Shown here: positions 9,741 to 20,222 of the stretch, in pieces | Layout: each line of letters opens with the position of its first letter | Position numbering within the stretch: position 1 is the stretch's first letter | Assembly: GCF_029278605.1 (NCBI RefSeq) | Contig: NZ_CP119572.1 | Location: 248,001-312,000 of the forward strand | Source: Cupriavidus sp. WKF15 | GTDB taxonomy: Bacteria > Pseudomonadota > Gammaproteobacteria > Burkholderiales > Burkholderiaceae | DNA: 64,000 bases | Direction: 5' to 3' | The notes under the pieces: model-generated | Told to the model about the DNA's origin: nothing | Database searches by the model: none | The model's input: the letters and a program-made list of their open reading frames with translations, nothing else | Made by a program: the position numbers and the translations under genes

Positions 9741-10943
9741 TCAGAGCGTGTGGCAGCGGTCGCCGCGGGCAAAGCCGGCGAGCGGCTCGCTGTCGTCCAG
9801 GCCGCGGGTCAGCGCGATCACCTTGAACAGCTCGCCCATCTCGGCTTCGGACAGCAGCTTCTGCACGGCGTTGGCGGCCGGCAGGAAGGCGCGCGTGTCG
9901 GACGGGTCCAGCGTCATCAGCAGGTCGGTGATACCGGCGTTCATCAGGAAGCGCGCCTGCGAGGTGAAGCCCGCCACGGCCAGGCCGGCATCGACGGCGG
10001 CATGCGCGATGGCGCTGAAGTTGACGTGCGCCGTGATGTCCTGCAGCCCCGGATACAGGAACGGGTCCGGATGCGCGTGATGGCGGTAGTGGCACATCAG
10101 CGTGCCGCCGCTGCGCTGCGGGTGGTAGTACTCGCCGGACGGGAAGCCATAGTCGATGAAGAACGCCGCCCCGCGTGCCAGCATGGCGCCCACGGCGCGC
10201 ACGAAGCCGTCGGCCTCGGCATGGGTTTCGGTGACGATGTCGTGGTCGCCCGGCATGGCGTGCAGCGCATCGGGGATGTCGTGCGCGGGAACCAGCCGGT
10301 CTTCGAATGTGAAGGCATGCGCGGCGGTGCTGTCATCGCCCGTGACGGAGCGTGCAGCGCCGCGTTCATGCCACCGGCCGCCCGTGCGCGCGAACAGGCG
10401 CACCGGCATCGCGTCCAGCACTTCGTTGCCGACGATGATGCCCTCGAAGCGCTCGGGCAGCGTGTCCAGCCACTGCACGCGCGGCGCCAGGTGCGGCGCG
10501 TGCCGGGCCAGCGTGTCCTGCTGGCGCGCGCGCAGTTCGCCCGACAGTTCGACGATGCCGTAGGACTCGGGCAGTTGGCCTTCCTGTTCCAGCGCCAGCA
10601 GCAGGTCGGCCGCCAGGCGGCCGGTGCCGGCGCCGAATTCGAGCATGCGCGGCAGGCCCTGGGCCAGCAGCGGCGCGAACTGGCGCGCGAGCGTGCGGGC
10701 GAAGAACGGGGTCAGTTCCGGCGCGGTGATGAAATCGCTGCCGTCGCGCGCATCGCGCCCGAATTTGGCGGCGCCGCCGCTGTAGTAGCCCAGCCCGGGC
10801 GCGTACAGCGCCAGCGACATGTAGCGGTCGAAGCCGATCCAGCCGCCGGCCGCATCGATGCTTTCGCCGATCAGGGTGGCCAGCGAGTCGGAGGCGGCCA
10901 GCGCATCGGCGGGGGGAAGGGGTAAACTAACGGCTTTCTGCAT
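9741..10943 (-). CDS. MidA/NDUFAF7-like class I SAM-dependent methyltransferase
   Basis: A 400-residue protein of the DUF185 family. It has GYYSGGAAKFGRDARDGSDF near residue 52, then the SAM-binding LEFGAGTGRLAADLL and GIIVGNEVLDAMPV. The mitochondrial homologue NDUFAF7/MidA methylates an arginine in a complex I subunit; the bacterial target is not established. The start MQKAVSLPLP is only 15 bases from the start of the divergent SDR gene. A longer in-frame start would overlap that gene, so the internal ATG is preferred. Confidence 0.88.
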   Translation of the reverse strand: MQKAVSLPLPPADALAASDSLATLIGESIDAAGGWIGFDRYMSLALYAPGLGYYSGGAAKFGRDARDGSDFITAPELTPFFARTLARQFAPLLAQGLPRMLEFGAGTGRLAADLLLALEQEGQLPESYGIVELSGELRARQQDTLARHAPHLAPRVQWLDTLPERFEGIIVGNEVLDAMPVRLFARTGGRWHERGAARSVTGDDSTAAHAFTFEDRLVPAHDIPDALHAMPGDHDIVTETHAEADGFVRAVGAMLARGAAFFIDYGFPSGEYYHPQRSGGTLMCHYRHHAHPDPFLYPGLQDITAHVNFSAIAHAAVDAGLAVAGFTSQARFLMNAGITDLLMTLDPSDTRAFLPAANAVQKLLSEAEMGELFKVIALTRGLDDSEPLAGFARGDRCHTL

Positions 10944-10958
10944 GCCTCGATTGTAGCA

Positions 10959-11783
10959 ATGCCCGAATCGAATCAACCTGCCGGCGCACCGGCCCGGACG
11001 CAAGCCGCAGCGGCGCATGGCGTGGCCATCGTCACCGGCGGCGCGCGCCGGCTTGGCCGTGCCATCGCGCTCGAACTGGCCGCACAAGGCTGGGACGTGG
11101 CCGTGCACTGCCACCGCTCGCGCGACGAGGCCGAAGCGCTGGCTGCCCGGATCCGCACCATCGGCCGCCGCGCGGCAGTGCTGCAGGCCGACCTGGCCGA
11201 CGAAGCCGCCACCGCGAAGCTGATCGCTGACTGCACCGCCGAGATTGGCGTGCCGATCTGCCTCGTCAACAACGCTTCGCTGTTCCAGTACGACGTTGCC
11301 ACCAGCTTCTCATATGCGTCGCTGGACACGCATATGCGCACCAACGTGGCGGCGCCGCTGCTGCTGGCGCGTGAGATGTACAAGGCACTAAGCGCCGATG
11401 CGGCCGCCGCCGATCCGCGTGGCGTGGTGATCAACCTGCTCGACCAGAAGCTGGACAACCTGAACCCGGATTTCCTGTCGTACACGCTGTCCAAGGCCGC
11501 GCTGCAGACCGCCACGGTGCAGCTGGCCCAGGCCTTCGCCCCGCGCCTGCGCGTGGTGGGCGTGGCGCCCGGCATCACGCTGGTGTCGGGCGAGCAGTCG
11601 GAACAGAGCTTCCGCCGCGCCCACCGTGTCACGCCGCTGGGCAAGTCGTCGACCCCCGAGGACATTGCCCAGGCCGTAGCCTACCTCGCGCGCGCGAACG
11701 CCGTGACCGGCACCACGCTGTACGTCGACGGTGGCCAGCACCTGATGCCGCTGGCGCGCGACGTGATGTTCCTGACCGAATGA
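10959..11783 (+). CDS. pteridine-reductase-like SDR (FolM/PTR1 type)
   Basis: A 274-residue short-chain reductase. The nucleotide motif TGGARRLGRA has the TGxxxRxG form characteristic of pteridine reductases rather than the usual TGxxxGxG. Catalytic Tyr and Lys lie in YTLSKAAL, and VVGVAPGITLVSGEQ follows. It is upstream of folB, which supports a role reducing dihydromonapterin or dihydrofolate-type pterins. About 20 poorly conserved residues precede the fold, and with only 15 bp to the divergent start a downstream start is possible. Confidence 0.87.
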   Translation: MPESNQPAGAPARTQAAAAHGVAIVTGGARRLGRAIALELAAQGWDVAVHCHRSRDEAEALAARIRTIGRRAAVLQADLADEAATAKLIADCTAEIGVPICLVNNASLFQYDVATSFSYASLDTHMRTNVAAPLLLAREMYKALSADAAAADPRGVVINLLDQKLDNLNPDFLSYTLSKAALQTATVQLAQAFAPRLRVVGVAPGITLVSGEQSEQSFRRAHRVTPLGKSSTPEDIAQAVAYLARANAVTGTTLYVDGGQHLMPLARDVMFLTE

Positions 11784-11853
11784 TGTGACCCAGCTGCCGC
11801 GCCATCGCACTGGCGCGGCAGACCTCCCTCCCGAATTACCTTTCCCGCCTGCC

Positions 11854-12255
11854 ATGACCATGCTCGCCGCCCTTACCCATCCCAGCCTGCAAGACTGCCG
11901 CCGCATGTTCTTGCGCAATTACGAAGTCCAGATCAATATCGGCGTGCACGAATTCGAGAAGAAGGGCGAGCAGCGCGTGCTGATCAATATCGACCTGTTC
12001 GTGCCGCTGGCCGCGAGCACGCCGCAGGCCGACAAGCTCGAGGAAGTGGTCGACTACGATTTCATGCGCAACACCGTGGCCGAGCGCATGGCGCAGGGCC
12101 ACGTGCACCTGCAGGAAACGCTGTGCGACGACGTGGCCCGTGCCATGCTCAAGCACCCGAAGGTGCGCGCCGTGCGCGTGTCGACCGAGAAGCCGGATGT
12201 CTACCCGGACTGCGATTCGGTCGGCGTGGAAGTCTTCCACATCAAGCAGGGCTGA
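11854..12255 (+). CDS. folB: dihydroneopterin aldolase
   Basis: Splits 7,8-dihydroneopterin to 6-hydroxymethyl-dihydropterin and glycolaldehyde in folate synthesis. The 133-residue form from MTMLAALTH contains the FolB core: [40 protein letters not shown] and [20 protein letters not shown]. Starts at 11854 and 11860 are both possible; neither has a strong ribosome site. It follows the pteridine-reductase-like SDR by 70 bp and probably shares its transcript. Confidence 0.93.
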   Translation: MTMLAALTHPSLQDCRRMFLRNYEVQINIGVHEFEKKGEQRVLINIDLFVPLAASTPQADKLEEVVDYDFMRNTVAERMAQGHVHLQETLCDDVARAMLKHPKVRAVRVSTEKPDVYPDCDSVGVEVFHIKQG

Positions 12256-12334
12256 TCCGTCCCGGGTAAAATCTTGGCCCTTCCGAGCCGTCCGGCCATT
12301 TCATCCGGGCGGCCGCAATGATCAGGTATGTCTC

Positions 12335-13273
12335 ATGAGCCACTCCAATAACTTCTACCGCCTCGAGACGAGGCTGCAATCGCAAACCGGCAAGGCCATC
12401 GGCGACTTCGGCATGATCGAGGACGGCGACACCGTGCTGGTCTGCATGAGTGGCGGCAAGGACTCGTACACCATGCTGTCGGTCCTGATGGCGCTGCAAA
12501 AGCGCGCGCCGATCCGCTTCAAGCTGATCGCGATGAACCTGGACCAGAAGCAGCCCGGTTTTCCCGAGCATGTCTTGCCGGAGTACCTGAAGAAGCTGGG
12601 CGTGGAATACGTGATCGTCGAGGCCGACACCTACTCGATCGTCAAGGAGAAGGTGCCCGAGGGCAAGACCACCTGTTCGCTGTGCTCGCGCCTGCGCCGC
12701 GGCGTGATCTACCGCACGGCCAAGGAGCTCGGCGCCAACAAGATCGCGCTGGGCCACCACCGCGACGATATCGTCAACACCTTCTTCCTGAACATGTTCT
12801 TCGGCGGCAAGATGAAAGCCATGCCGCCGAAGCTGGCCACGGACGATGGCGCGCACGTCGTGATCCGCCCGCTGGCGTACTGCGCCGAGAAGGACATCGC
12901 CGCCTATGCGCGCGCGATGGAATTCCCGATCATCCCGTGCAACCTGTGCGGCTCGCAGGAAAACCTGCAGCGCAAGAAGGTCAGCGAGATGCTGCAAGGC
13001 TGGGAGCGCGAGAACCCCGGCCGTATCGACAACATCTTCGCGTCCCTGCGCAACGTGGTGCCGTCGCACCTGGCCGACACCGACCTGTTCCCGTTCACCG
13101 GGCTGGCCACGGGCCTGGCCAAGGTGGACGAGGCTTCGCTGTTCGGTGAGACCACCTTCACGCAGCAGCCGCTGGTGTTTGCAGGCAGCAGCGACGAGAA
13201 CCGGATGGAGTTCGTGCGCTTCGAGCGCCCCGGGCAGGCACCCGCGGCCGCCCCGCAGGCCAGCGCCGAGTAA
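12335..13273 (+). CDS. ttcA: tRNA 2-thiocytidine(32) biosynthesis protein
   Basis: Thiolates C32 of certain tRNAs using ATP and an iron-sulfur cluster. The 312-residue protein has the PP-loop [10 protein letters not shown] at about residues 44-53 and the conserved cysteine motif [32 protein letters not shown] and a second cysteine pair, CNLCGSQ, follow. The start [11 protein letters not shown] matches the family. A strong hairpin closes the gene. Confidence 0.96.
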   Translation: MSHSNNFYRLETRLQSQTGKAIGDFGMIEDGDTVLVCMSGGKDSYTMLSVLMALQKRAPIRFKLIAMNLDQKQPGFPEHVLPEYLKKLGVEYVIVEADTYSIVKEKVPEGKTTCSLCSRLRRGVIYRTAKELGANKIALGHHRDDIVNTFFLNMFFGGKMKAMPPKLATDDGAHVVIRPLAYCAEKDIAAYARAMEFPIIPCNLCGSQENLQRKKVSEMLQGWERENPGRIDNIFASLRNVVPSHLADTDLFPFTGLATGLAKVDEASLFGETTFTQQPLVFAGSSDENRMEFVRFERPGQAPAAAPQASAE

Positions 13274-13291
13274 TCCTGCCAGCGGCAAGCG

Positions 13292-13317
13292 AACGCCCGC
13301 GTTCTCACGCGGGCGTT
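13292..13317 (+). terminator. intrinsic terminator of ttcA
   Basis: Ten-base perfect arms (aacgcccgcg at 13292-13301, cgcgggcgtt at 13308-13317) around ttctca, followed by tt and a broken T-stretch, starting 18 bases after the ttcA stop. Confidence 0.85.
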
Positions 13318-13341
13318 TTGCCTTGGGGCTTCGGGCGCGCG

Positions 13342-14274
13342 CTATGGATTGGCCGCCTGAGCCGTGTTGCCCTGGCGCTCGCGCATCAGGCTGTGGGTGT
13401 CGTCGATCCATTTCTGGAAGCGGTCCACGGCATGCGCCTTCTGCCTGGGGGTGGTGAGGTTGGCGATCGTCATGGCCAGCGCCACGCCGGCCTGGTTGTT
13501 GGCATCGTAGCTCGCTGCGCGAGTCTGGCCCGGCGGGTGTTGCCACTGGTCGCCATAGCGGCGCAGCAGTTCGACCACCTGCGCCTTGGGCGGACGCGTC
13601 TGCTGGACCTGGCGCGCCAGCGCCAGCCATTCCTCCTGTCGCCGCAGCCGCTCCGCGTAGCGCGCCTGGACGCCTTGCATCGGCGGGCCCATGGCAGCAT
13701 GGATGGCCTTTTGCTGCTCATCGGAGAAGCTTCCGTAGATCAGCTTCGCGTAGTCCATCACCTTGTTGAAGCGCGCCGCTTCGCGGTCCTCGGCGTTGCC
13801 GCTCAGGAACTTCTTGCGGTATTTGGTGTTGGCCTCATCGAACTTCCTTTCAATCCGGTCGATTTGCGCTGGCGTCAGCGTGAGCAGCAGGTCCGCCACG
13901 TCCGGGATGGCCTGGTCGAATGACTGACGGGCCAGAAGCAGGCCGGATTCCCGGAGCTGCGCGATGGCCGGCGCGCTGACCGGCTGCTGGACCTGGTCGC
14001 GGGCCTGGGTCAGCAGCGCCGAAATTTCAGGCAATTGAGCCTGCCGGTGCCAGGCAAAGAAGCGTGCGATGGCATCGCGCATGGGCGGCTCCTGGGCGCC
14101 ACTGACGTCGACATAGTGGTCGATCCACCAATAGGCCAGCCGGTCGCCCTGCTGGTACCCGGTCTTCATCGCGCTGCAGGCGCAAAGGATCGCCGTGGCA
14201 AATATTGCCAATAAGCGGCATAGCCAACGATTGTGAAAATCGGAAACAGGGGCGTATTGGGCAGAAATCGTCAT
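13342..14274 (-). CDS. DUF6279-like lipoprotein
   Basis: A 310-residue protein with a lipoprotein signal: hydrophobic LLAIFATAI followed by lipobox LCAC, placing the lipidated cysteine at about residue 33. The mature part begins MKTGYQQGDRLAYWWIDHYV, which is typical of DUF6279, and is helical and Arg/Gln-rich. It is presumably anchored in the outer membrane; function is unknown. The start at 14274 is preferred over an in-frame ATG at 14292, though neither has a clear ribosome site. It converges on ttcA, sharing the terminator region. Confidence 0.78.
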   Translation of the reverse strand: MTISAQYAPVSDFHNRWLCRLLAIFATAILCACSAMKTGYQQGDRLAYWWIDHYVDVSGAQEPPMRDAIARFFAWHRQAQLPEISALLTQARDQVQQPVSAPAIAQLRESGLLLARQSFDQAIPDVADLLLTLTPAQIDRIERKFDEANTKYRKKFLSGNAEDREAARFNKVMDYAKLIYGSFSDEQQKAIHAAMGPPMQGVQARYAERLRRQEEWLALARQVQQTRPPKAQVVELLRRYGDQWQHPPGQTRAASYDANNQAGVALAMTIANLTTPRQKAHAVDRFQKWIDDTHSLMRERQGNTAQAANP

Positions 14275-14473
14275 GTTAAAATCGCCGCGCATCTTGCCAG
14301 GGTTGCCCGACCGCCCGCAAGCCCAGTCCTGGCAACGGTTTGGGCGGCTCCGCTAAAGGCGAAAGCCAGCGGGCGAAAGCCAGCGCCGCCGGGCTCGCGA
14401 AGGCCGGTTGTCGAACATACGGCTGGTGCTTTAAAGAATATATTTCCCGATACACGCGCCAAGGGGTCTCCTT

Positions 14474-15838
14474 GTGAATATCGTCATTCTCGCCGCTGGC
14501 ATGGGCAAGCGGATGCATTCCGATTTGCCCAAGGTCCTGCATCCGGTTGCGGGGCGTCCGATGCTCGCTCATGTCATCGATACGGCACGCACCTTGTCGC
14601 CGTCGCGGCTGGTTGTCGTGGTCGGTCACGGCGCGGACCACGTGCGCGAGGCCGTGGCTGCCGACGACGTTACCTTTGCCGAGCAGGCCCGGCAGCTCGG
14701 GACCGGACATGCGGTGATGCAGGCACTTCCTCAATTGGACGACAGCCTGCCCACATTGGTTCTCTACGGCGACGTGCCGCTGACCACGGCGGCGACGCTC
14801 AAGTCGCTGGTCGATGAAGCCGGCGATTCCCGCTTCGGCGTTCTGACGGTCGAGATGCCGGATCCCACCGGATACGGCCGCATCGTGCGCGACGCGGCGG
14901 GCAGCATCGTCCGGATCATCGAGCAGAAGGACGCCAGCGAGGCCGTCCGCGCGATCCGCGAGATCAATACCGGCATCATCGTGTGTCCGACCGGCCACCT
15001 GCGCCGCTGGCTGTCCACATTGCGCAATGACAATGCCCAGGGCGAGTACTACCTGACCGATACCGTCGAGCGCGCGGCGGCCGAAGGCGTCGAAATCGTC
15101 TCGGCACAGCCCGCGGCGCTGTGGGAGACGCTTGGTGTCAACAGCAAGGTCCAGCTTGCCGAGGTGGAGCGCATCCACCAGCGCAACCAGGCCCAGCGCC
15201 TGCTCGAAGCCGGCGTGACGCTGGCGGACCCGGCGCGCATCGACGTGCGCGGCGAGCTCAGCTGCGGCCGCGACGTCACGATCGACGTCGGCTGCGTGTT
15301 CGAAGGCCGTGTGCACCTGGGCGACGGCGTGCAGATCGGCGCCAACTGCGTGATCCGCAATGCCACCATCGGTGCCGGCGCGCAGGTTCAGCCGTTCTGC
15401 CATATCGACAGCGCGAAGATCGGCGCGGATGGCCGCATCGGCCCTTATGCGCGGCTGCGTCCGGGTACCGAACTCGGCGAGGACGTGCATATCGGCAACT
15501 TCGTCGAAGTGAAGAACTCGCAGGTCGCGGCGCACAGCAAGGCCAACCATCTGGCCTATGTGGGCGATGCCACGGTGGGCTCGCGCGTGAATATTGGCGC
15601 CGGGACCATCACCTGCAACTATGACGGTGCGAACAAGTTCCGCACGGTGATCGAGGATGATGTCTTTATCGGCTCCGATACGCAGCTGGTGGCGCCCGTG
15701 ACGGTGCGCCGCGGCGCGACCATCGGTGCGGGCACCACGCTGACCAAGGAAGCGCCGGCCGACAAGCTGACGCTGTCGCGCGCCAAGCAGATGACGGTCG
15801 CGACCTGGCAGCGGCCGGTCAAGCAGCCGAAGCAGTAA
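14474..15838 (+). CDS. glmU: bifunctional GlcNAc-1-P uridyltransferase / GlcN-1-P acetyltransferase
   Basis: Makes UDP-GlcNAc from glucosamine-1-phosphate in two steps, feeding peptidoglycan and LPS. The 454-residue protein starts at a GTG behind aagggg. The N-terminal half is the pyrophosphorylase ([32 protein letters not shown]). From about residue 250 it is a left-handed beta-helix of hexapeptide repeats, with the acetyltransferase motif NFVEVKNSQ. glmS follows 146 bp downstream on the same strand. Confidence 0.97.
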   Translation: MNIVILAAGMGKRMHSDLPKVLHPVAGRPMLAHVIDTARTLSPSRLVVVVGHGADHVREAVAADDVTFAEQARQLGTGHAVMQALPQLDDSLPTLVLYGDVPLTTAATLKSLVDEAGDSRFGVLTVEMPDPTGYGRIVRDAAGSIVRIIEQKDASEAVRAIREINTGIIVCPTGHLRRWLSTLRNDNAQGEYYLTDTVERAAAEGVEIVSAQPAALWETLGVNSKVQLAEVERIHQRNQAQRLLEAGVTLADPARIDVRGELSCGRDVTIDVGCVFEGRVHLGDGVQIGANCVIRNATIGAGAQVQPFCHIDSAKIGADGRIGPYARLRPGTELGEDVHIGNFVEVKNSQVAAHSKANHLAYVGDATVGSRVNIGAGTITCNYDGANKFRTVIEDDVFIGSDTQLVAPVTVRRGATIGAGTTLTKEAPADKLTLSRAKQMTVATWQRPVKQPKQ

Positions 15839-15984
15839 GCAGTGAGTGCGGCCGCCGCGCAAGGCGGCCATCGGGCAACACAAGACGGGGCCGCAGCGGT
15901 TGCGGCCGTACCAGCGCGGCAGCAACGGCTGCCGCCGGGATTGAAAACAGGCGCCGGTGTCGGCGCCGACCACGGGGGTACAGC

Positions 15985-17823
<1,839 letters not shown>

Positions 17824-17869
17824 GCCGGGGCAGCGTCCTTTCAGCAGCAGGAAGCTGCCGCTAAATGTT

Positions 17870-17897
17870 CAGGGGCCCCGCTTGCGCGGGGCCCCTG
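17870..17897 (+). terminator. intrinsic terminator of glmS
   Basis: Perfect 12-base arms (caggggccccgc at 17870-17881, matching 17886-17897) with a four-base loop, followed by ttgttttttg. It is a strong rho-independent terminator 46 bases past the glmS stop. Confidence 0.95.
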
Positions 17898-17949
17898 TTG
17901 TTTTTTGTCCGGGACTTTCAGGATTTCCCGAAGGCCAGCCGGCGCGAAC

Positions 17950-18153
17950 CTACCTGGCGTCGGGCCGGGATGCCCGGCATGTCTTCACGCCCAGAAGGCT
18001 GTAGGCCGGGCAGATGCGCGCGATGCCCGTCACGAGCGGAAGGATGCCAATCCATCCCCAGGCACCTATGCTCCCGGTTGCGGCAAGGACAATCAAGGCC
18101 AGGCCAATGACAATCCGGAGAACCCGGTCGACGGTTCCAACATTTGCTTGCAT
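17950..18153 (-). CDS. DUF2892 (YgaP-like membrane domain) protein
   Basis: A 67-residue inner-membrane protein with two hydrophobic segments and the DUF2892 signature: TVDRVLRIVIGLALIVLAA, then GIARICPAYSLLGVKTC. Two cysteines (ICP and KTC) are conserved in this family. E. coli YgaP couples this domain to a rhodanese; here it stands alone. It is the last gene of the sulfur-responsive operon, 161 bp after the YedE-like gene. That gap holds nothing obvious and could carry its own promoter. Confidence 0.85.
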   Translation of the reverse strand: MQANVGTVDRVLRIVIGLALIVLAATGSIGAWGWIGILPLVTGIARICPAYSLLGVKTCRASRPDAR

Positions 18154-18314
18154 GGCAGGCTCCAGGACAATGTGAGATCGGTGGGTGAGTTGCGGGATGT
18201 TTCCGCCGCCCGGCGCGCGTTCGCCAGTGAGGCGGAGGTTGTTGAACCACTATCGTCCCTTGCCGGCCATCGGCTCTTGATCTGGCGCAATCACCAGGCA
18301 AGGTCAGGGCGCGC

Positions 18315-18746
18315 TCAGGCTCGCCGCAGGCTGGATGCTGTCCTCTCGGCGATCTCGAACACAGCCATGCCGGCCACCATCGCGGCCACGAAGCCAACGG
18401 CCTTCGGATAACCGGCCCCAAGCGCCACCAGCGCCGGACCCGGGCAAAAGCCGGCCAGGCCCCAGCCGACGCCAAACGCCGCGCTGCCAAGCACCAGGCG
18501 CAGTGTCACGGCCGTGCTGGCCGGCAACTGCATGGGCAGCCCGAGCAACGAGCGCTTGCGGCGCCTGGCCACCAGGAAGGCGACCGAGCCGATGACGATT
18601 GCGCCCGCCATCACAAAGGCCAGCGACGGATCCCAGCTTCCCGCGAGGTCCAGAAAGCCCAGCACCTTGGCCGGATTGGCCATGCCGGAAACCATCAGGC
18701 CAATGCCGAAGAGCAGGCCTGCCAGCAATGCGGTAACGACTGTCAT
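18315..18746 (-). CDS. YeeE/YedE-family (DUF6691) membrane protein
   Basis: A 143-residue protein with four membrane segments. Family marks are [21 protein letters not shown] near the N-terminus and [15 protein letters not shown] toward the C-terminus. The FCPGP cysteine corresponds to the sulfur-relaying Cys of YeeE-type thiosulfate/sulfur transporters. It is half-sized and pairs with the upstream 144-residue half, whose stop lies one base from its start. The likely role is moving reduced sulfur across the inner membrane; this is inference from family and operon. Confidence 0.88.
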   Translation of the reverse strand: MTVVTALLAGLLFGIGLMVSGMANPAKVLGFLDLAGSWDPSLAFVMAGAIVIGSVAFLVARRRKRSLLGLPMQLPASTAVTLRLVLGSAAFGVGWGLAGFCPGPALVALGAGYPKAVGFVAAMVAGMAVFEIAERTASSLRRA

Positions 18747-18747
18747 C

Positions 18748-19182
18748 TCAGCCTCGGATCAGGTGCCGTTGCACGAAGACGGTCAGGAATCCCGCCGCCA
18801 TGAAGGTCAGCGTGGCGACCAGCGAGCGGACCGAGCCGCGCGAGATGCCGCACACGCCATGGCCGCTGGTACAGCCGCTGGCATAGCGGGTGCCAAGGCC
18901 CACGAGGAAACCGGCGATCATGATCTCGCCCCAGCCCGCCTGAATGTCCGCGACGGCCGGCCTGCCAAGCAGACCGGCCAGTACCGGGGCAGCGAAGAGG
19001 CCGGCAAGGAAGGCAAGGCGCCATGCCATGTCGCGGCGCGGCAGGTTCAGCAGGCCGCCAAGGATGCCGCTGATGCCCGCGATGCGTCCGTTGCATAGCG
19101 CCAGCACGGCTGCCGCCGCCCCTATGATGAGTCCGCCGGCCAGCGACAGGCCGGGCGTGAAGCTGGCAAGGTCAATCAACAT
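18748..19182 (-). CDS. YeeE/YedE-family sulfur transporter half
   Basis: A 144-residue inner-membrane protein with about four segments and the signature [21 protein letters not shown], containing two cysteines of the YeeE relay, plus [10 protein letters not shown]. It overlaps the end of the BigR-type regulator gene by 7 bases and abuts the second half-transporter, so the three genes are translationally coupled. It probably forms a functional unit with the downstream half. Confidence 0.9.
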   Translation of the reverse strand: MLIDLASFTPGLSLAGGLIIGAAAAVLALCNGRIAGISGILGGLLNLPRRDMAWRLAFLAGLFAAPVLAGLLGRPAVADIQAGWGEIMIAGFLVGLGTRYASGCTSGHGVCGISRGSVRSLVATLTFMAAGFLTVFVQRHLIRG

Positions 19183-19514
19183 GTTGGCTCCGGAGCGGGA
19201 TTGGCACAGAACTGTTCATAGAGGACACCCATGACGGCAAGTGCCTGCGCACTCGCCACCGAGTAGTAGATGTTCTTGCCGTCGCGGCGCGTGGCCACCA
19301 GGCCGTTCTCGCGCAGCACGCCAAGCTGTTGCGACAGCGTCGGCTGCCGGATGCCGAGTTGCGCCTCCAGGTCGCCAACGGGCAGTTCGCCCTGGGACAG
19401 ACGACACATCAGCAGCAGGCGATCGGGATTGGCCAGCACCTTGAGCAAGGCACACGCCTGGGTCGCGGCGGCTTGCATGATGCTGAGGTCGATATCGGGA
19501 TGGGGCTGGTTCAT
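19176..19514 (-). CDS. bigR: ArsR-type persulfide-responsive repressor (BigR/SqrR-like)
   Basis: A 112-residue winged-helix regulator with CALLKVLANPDRLLLMCRL, recognition helix RQPTLSQQLGVLRENGLV and wing RRDGKNIYYS. Cys37 (LLLMC) and Cys103 (EQFC) occupy the positions of the two cysteines that form a polysulfide bridge in BigR/SqrR. A metal-site motif of ArsR/SmtB (ELCVCDL-like) is absent. It heads an operon with two YeeE/YedE halves, so sensing of sulfide or persulfide is the best reading. Confidence 0.85.
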   Translation of the reverse strand: MNQPHPDIDLSIMQAAATQACALLKVLANPDRLLLMCRLSQGELPVGDLEAQLGIRQPTLSQQLGVLRENGLVATRRDGKNIYYSVASAQALAVMGVLYEQFCANPAPEPTC

Positions 19515-19519
19515 AGGAT

Positions 19520-19560
19520 GGCTACAGTTGCGTAGCCTATATTATATTAAAACATAAACT
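19520..19560 (-). promoter_or_regulatory. promoter/operator region of the bigR operon
   Basis: Just ahead of the bigR start lies an inverted repeat (ggctac 19520-19525, gtagcc 19532-19537). Behind it is a very AT-rich tract (tatattatattaaaacata, 19538-19556), unusual in this DNA. AT-rich imperfect palindromes are what I recall for BigR operators. The assignment is inference. Confidence 0.5.
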
Positions 19561-19667
19561 ATGTATGGATAGATCGAGTCGTCCGCCGGTCGCTTGCATG
19601 ATTAAAGTGGCGGCAGTAGGATCAATCGGACCGGGGCAGCTGCCTGCCCGCCAGTGATTCCAGCCTT

Positions 19668-20195
19668 ATGCAAAGAAAGACTTTCCGGGACATGCAATGC
19701 CCGATCGCGCGCAGCCTCGAGCGGGTCGGGGAGTGGTGGAGCATCCTGATCCTGCGCGAGGCGTTCTACGGCGCCACACGCTTCGATACGTTCCAGAAGA
19801 ACCTCGACATCGCCCCGAACATGCTGACGCGCCGCCTGAACGGGCTCGTGGAGGAGGGGCTGCTTGAGCGGCGCCAGTATTCCGAGCGGCCGCCGCGCTA
19901 CGAATACGTGCTGACCGACTGCGGGCGTGATTTCCAGCCCGTGATGCTGGCGATGCTTGCCTGGGGCAACAAGCATTTCGCGCCTGAGGGCGTGAGCGTG
20001 CAGCTTGTCGACAAGGCGACCGGGCAGCCGGTCGAGCCCGTGCTGGTCGATGCCGCCAGTGGTGCGCCGGTAGACCTGGCGCGCCATGCCATTGCCCCGG
20101 GGCCGGCCGCCGGCGAAGGCGTGCGCCGGCGCCTGGCGGATGCTGCGGCATACCTTTCGTCGCAGCCCGCCGCAGAGCAGGCGGAGGGCAGCTGA
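19668..20195 (+). CDS. HxlR-family transcriptional regulator (copy 1)
   Basis: A 175-residue winged-helix protein. CPIARSLERVGEWWSILILR at residues 11-30 is the HxlR signature, and FQKNLDIAPNMLTRRLNGLV is the recognition region. A C-terminal extension of about 70 residues follows the HTH. Cys11 matches the redox/electrophile-sensing cysteine position of several HxlR proteins. By eye it is about two thirds identical to the second HxlR protein at 21812. It converges on the outer-membrane efflux gene. Confidence 0.9.
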   Translation: MQRKTFRDMQCPIARSLERVGEWWSILILREAFYGATRFDTFQKNLDIAPNMLTRRLNGLVEEGLLERRQYSERPPRYEYVLTDCGRDFQPVMLAMLAWGNKHFAPEGVSVQLVDKATGQPVEPVLVDAASGAPVDLARHAIAPGPAAGEGVRRRLADAAAYLSSQPAAEQAEGS

Positions 20196-20222
20196 CCTGG
20201 CCGGCCGTCACGCTCCCGGCGG

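Noticed and set aside
15839..15984. Possible regulatory RNA or ribozyme between glmU and glmS
   Set aside because: glmS ribozymes are characteristic of Gram-positive bacteria; the 146 bp here show no such fold and no other clear element.
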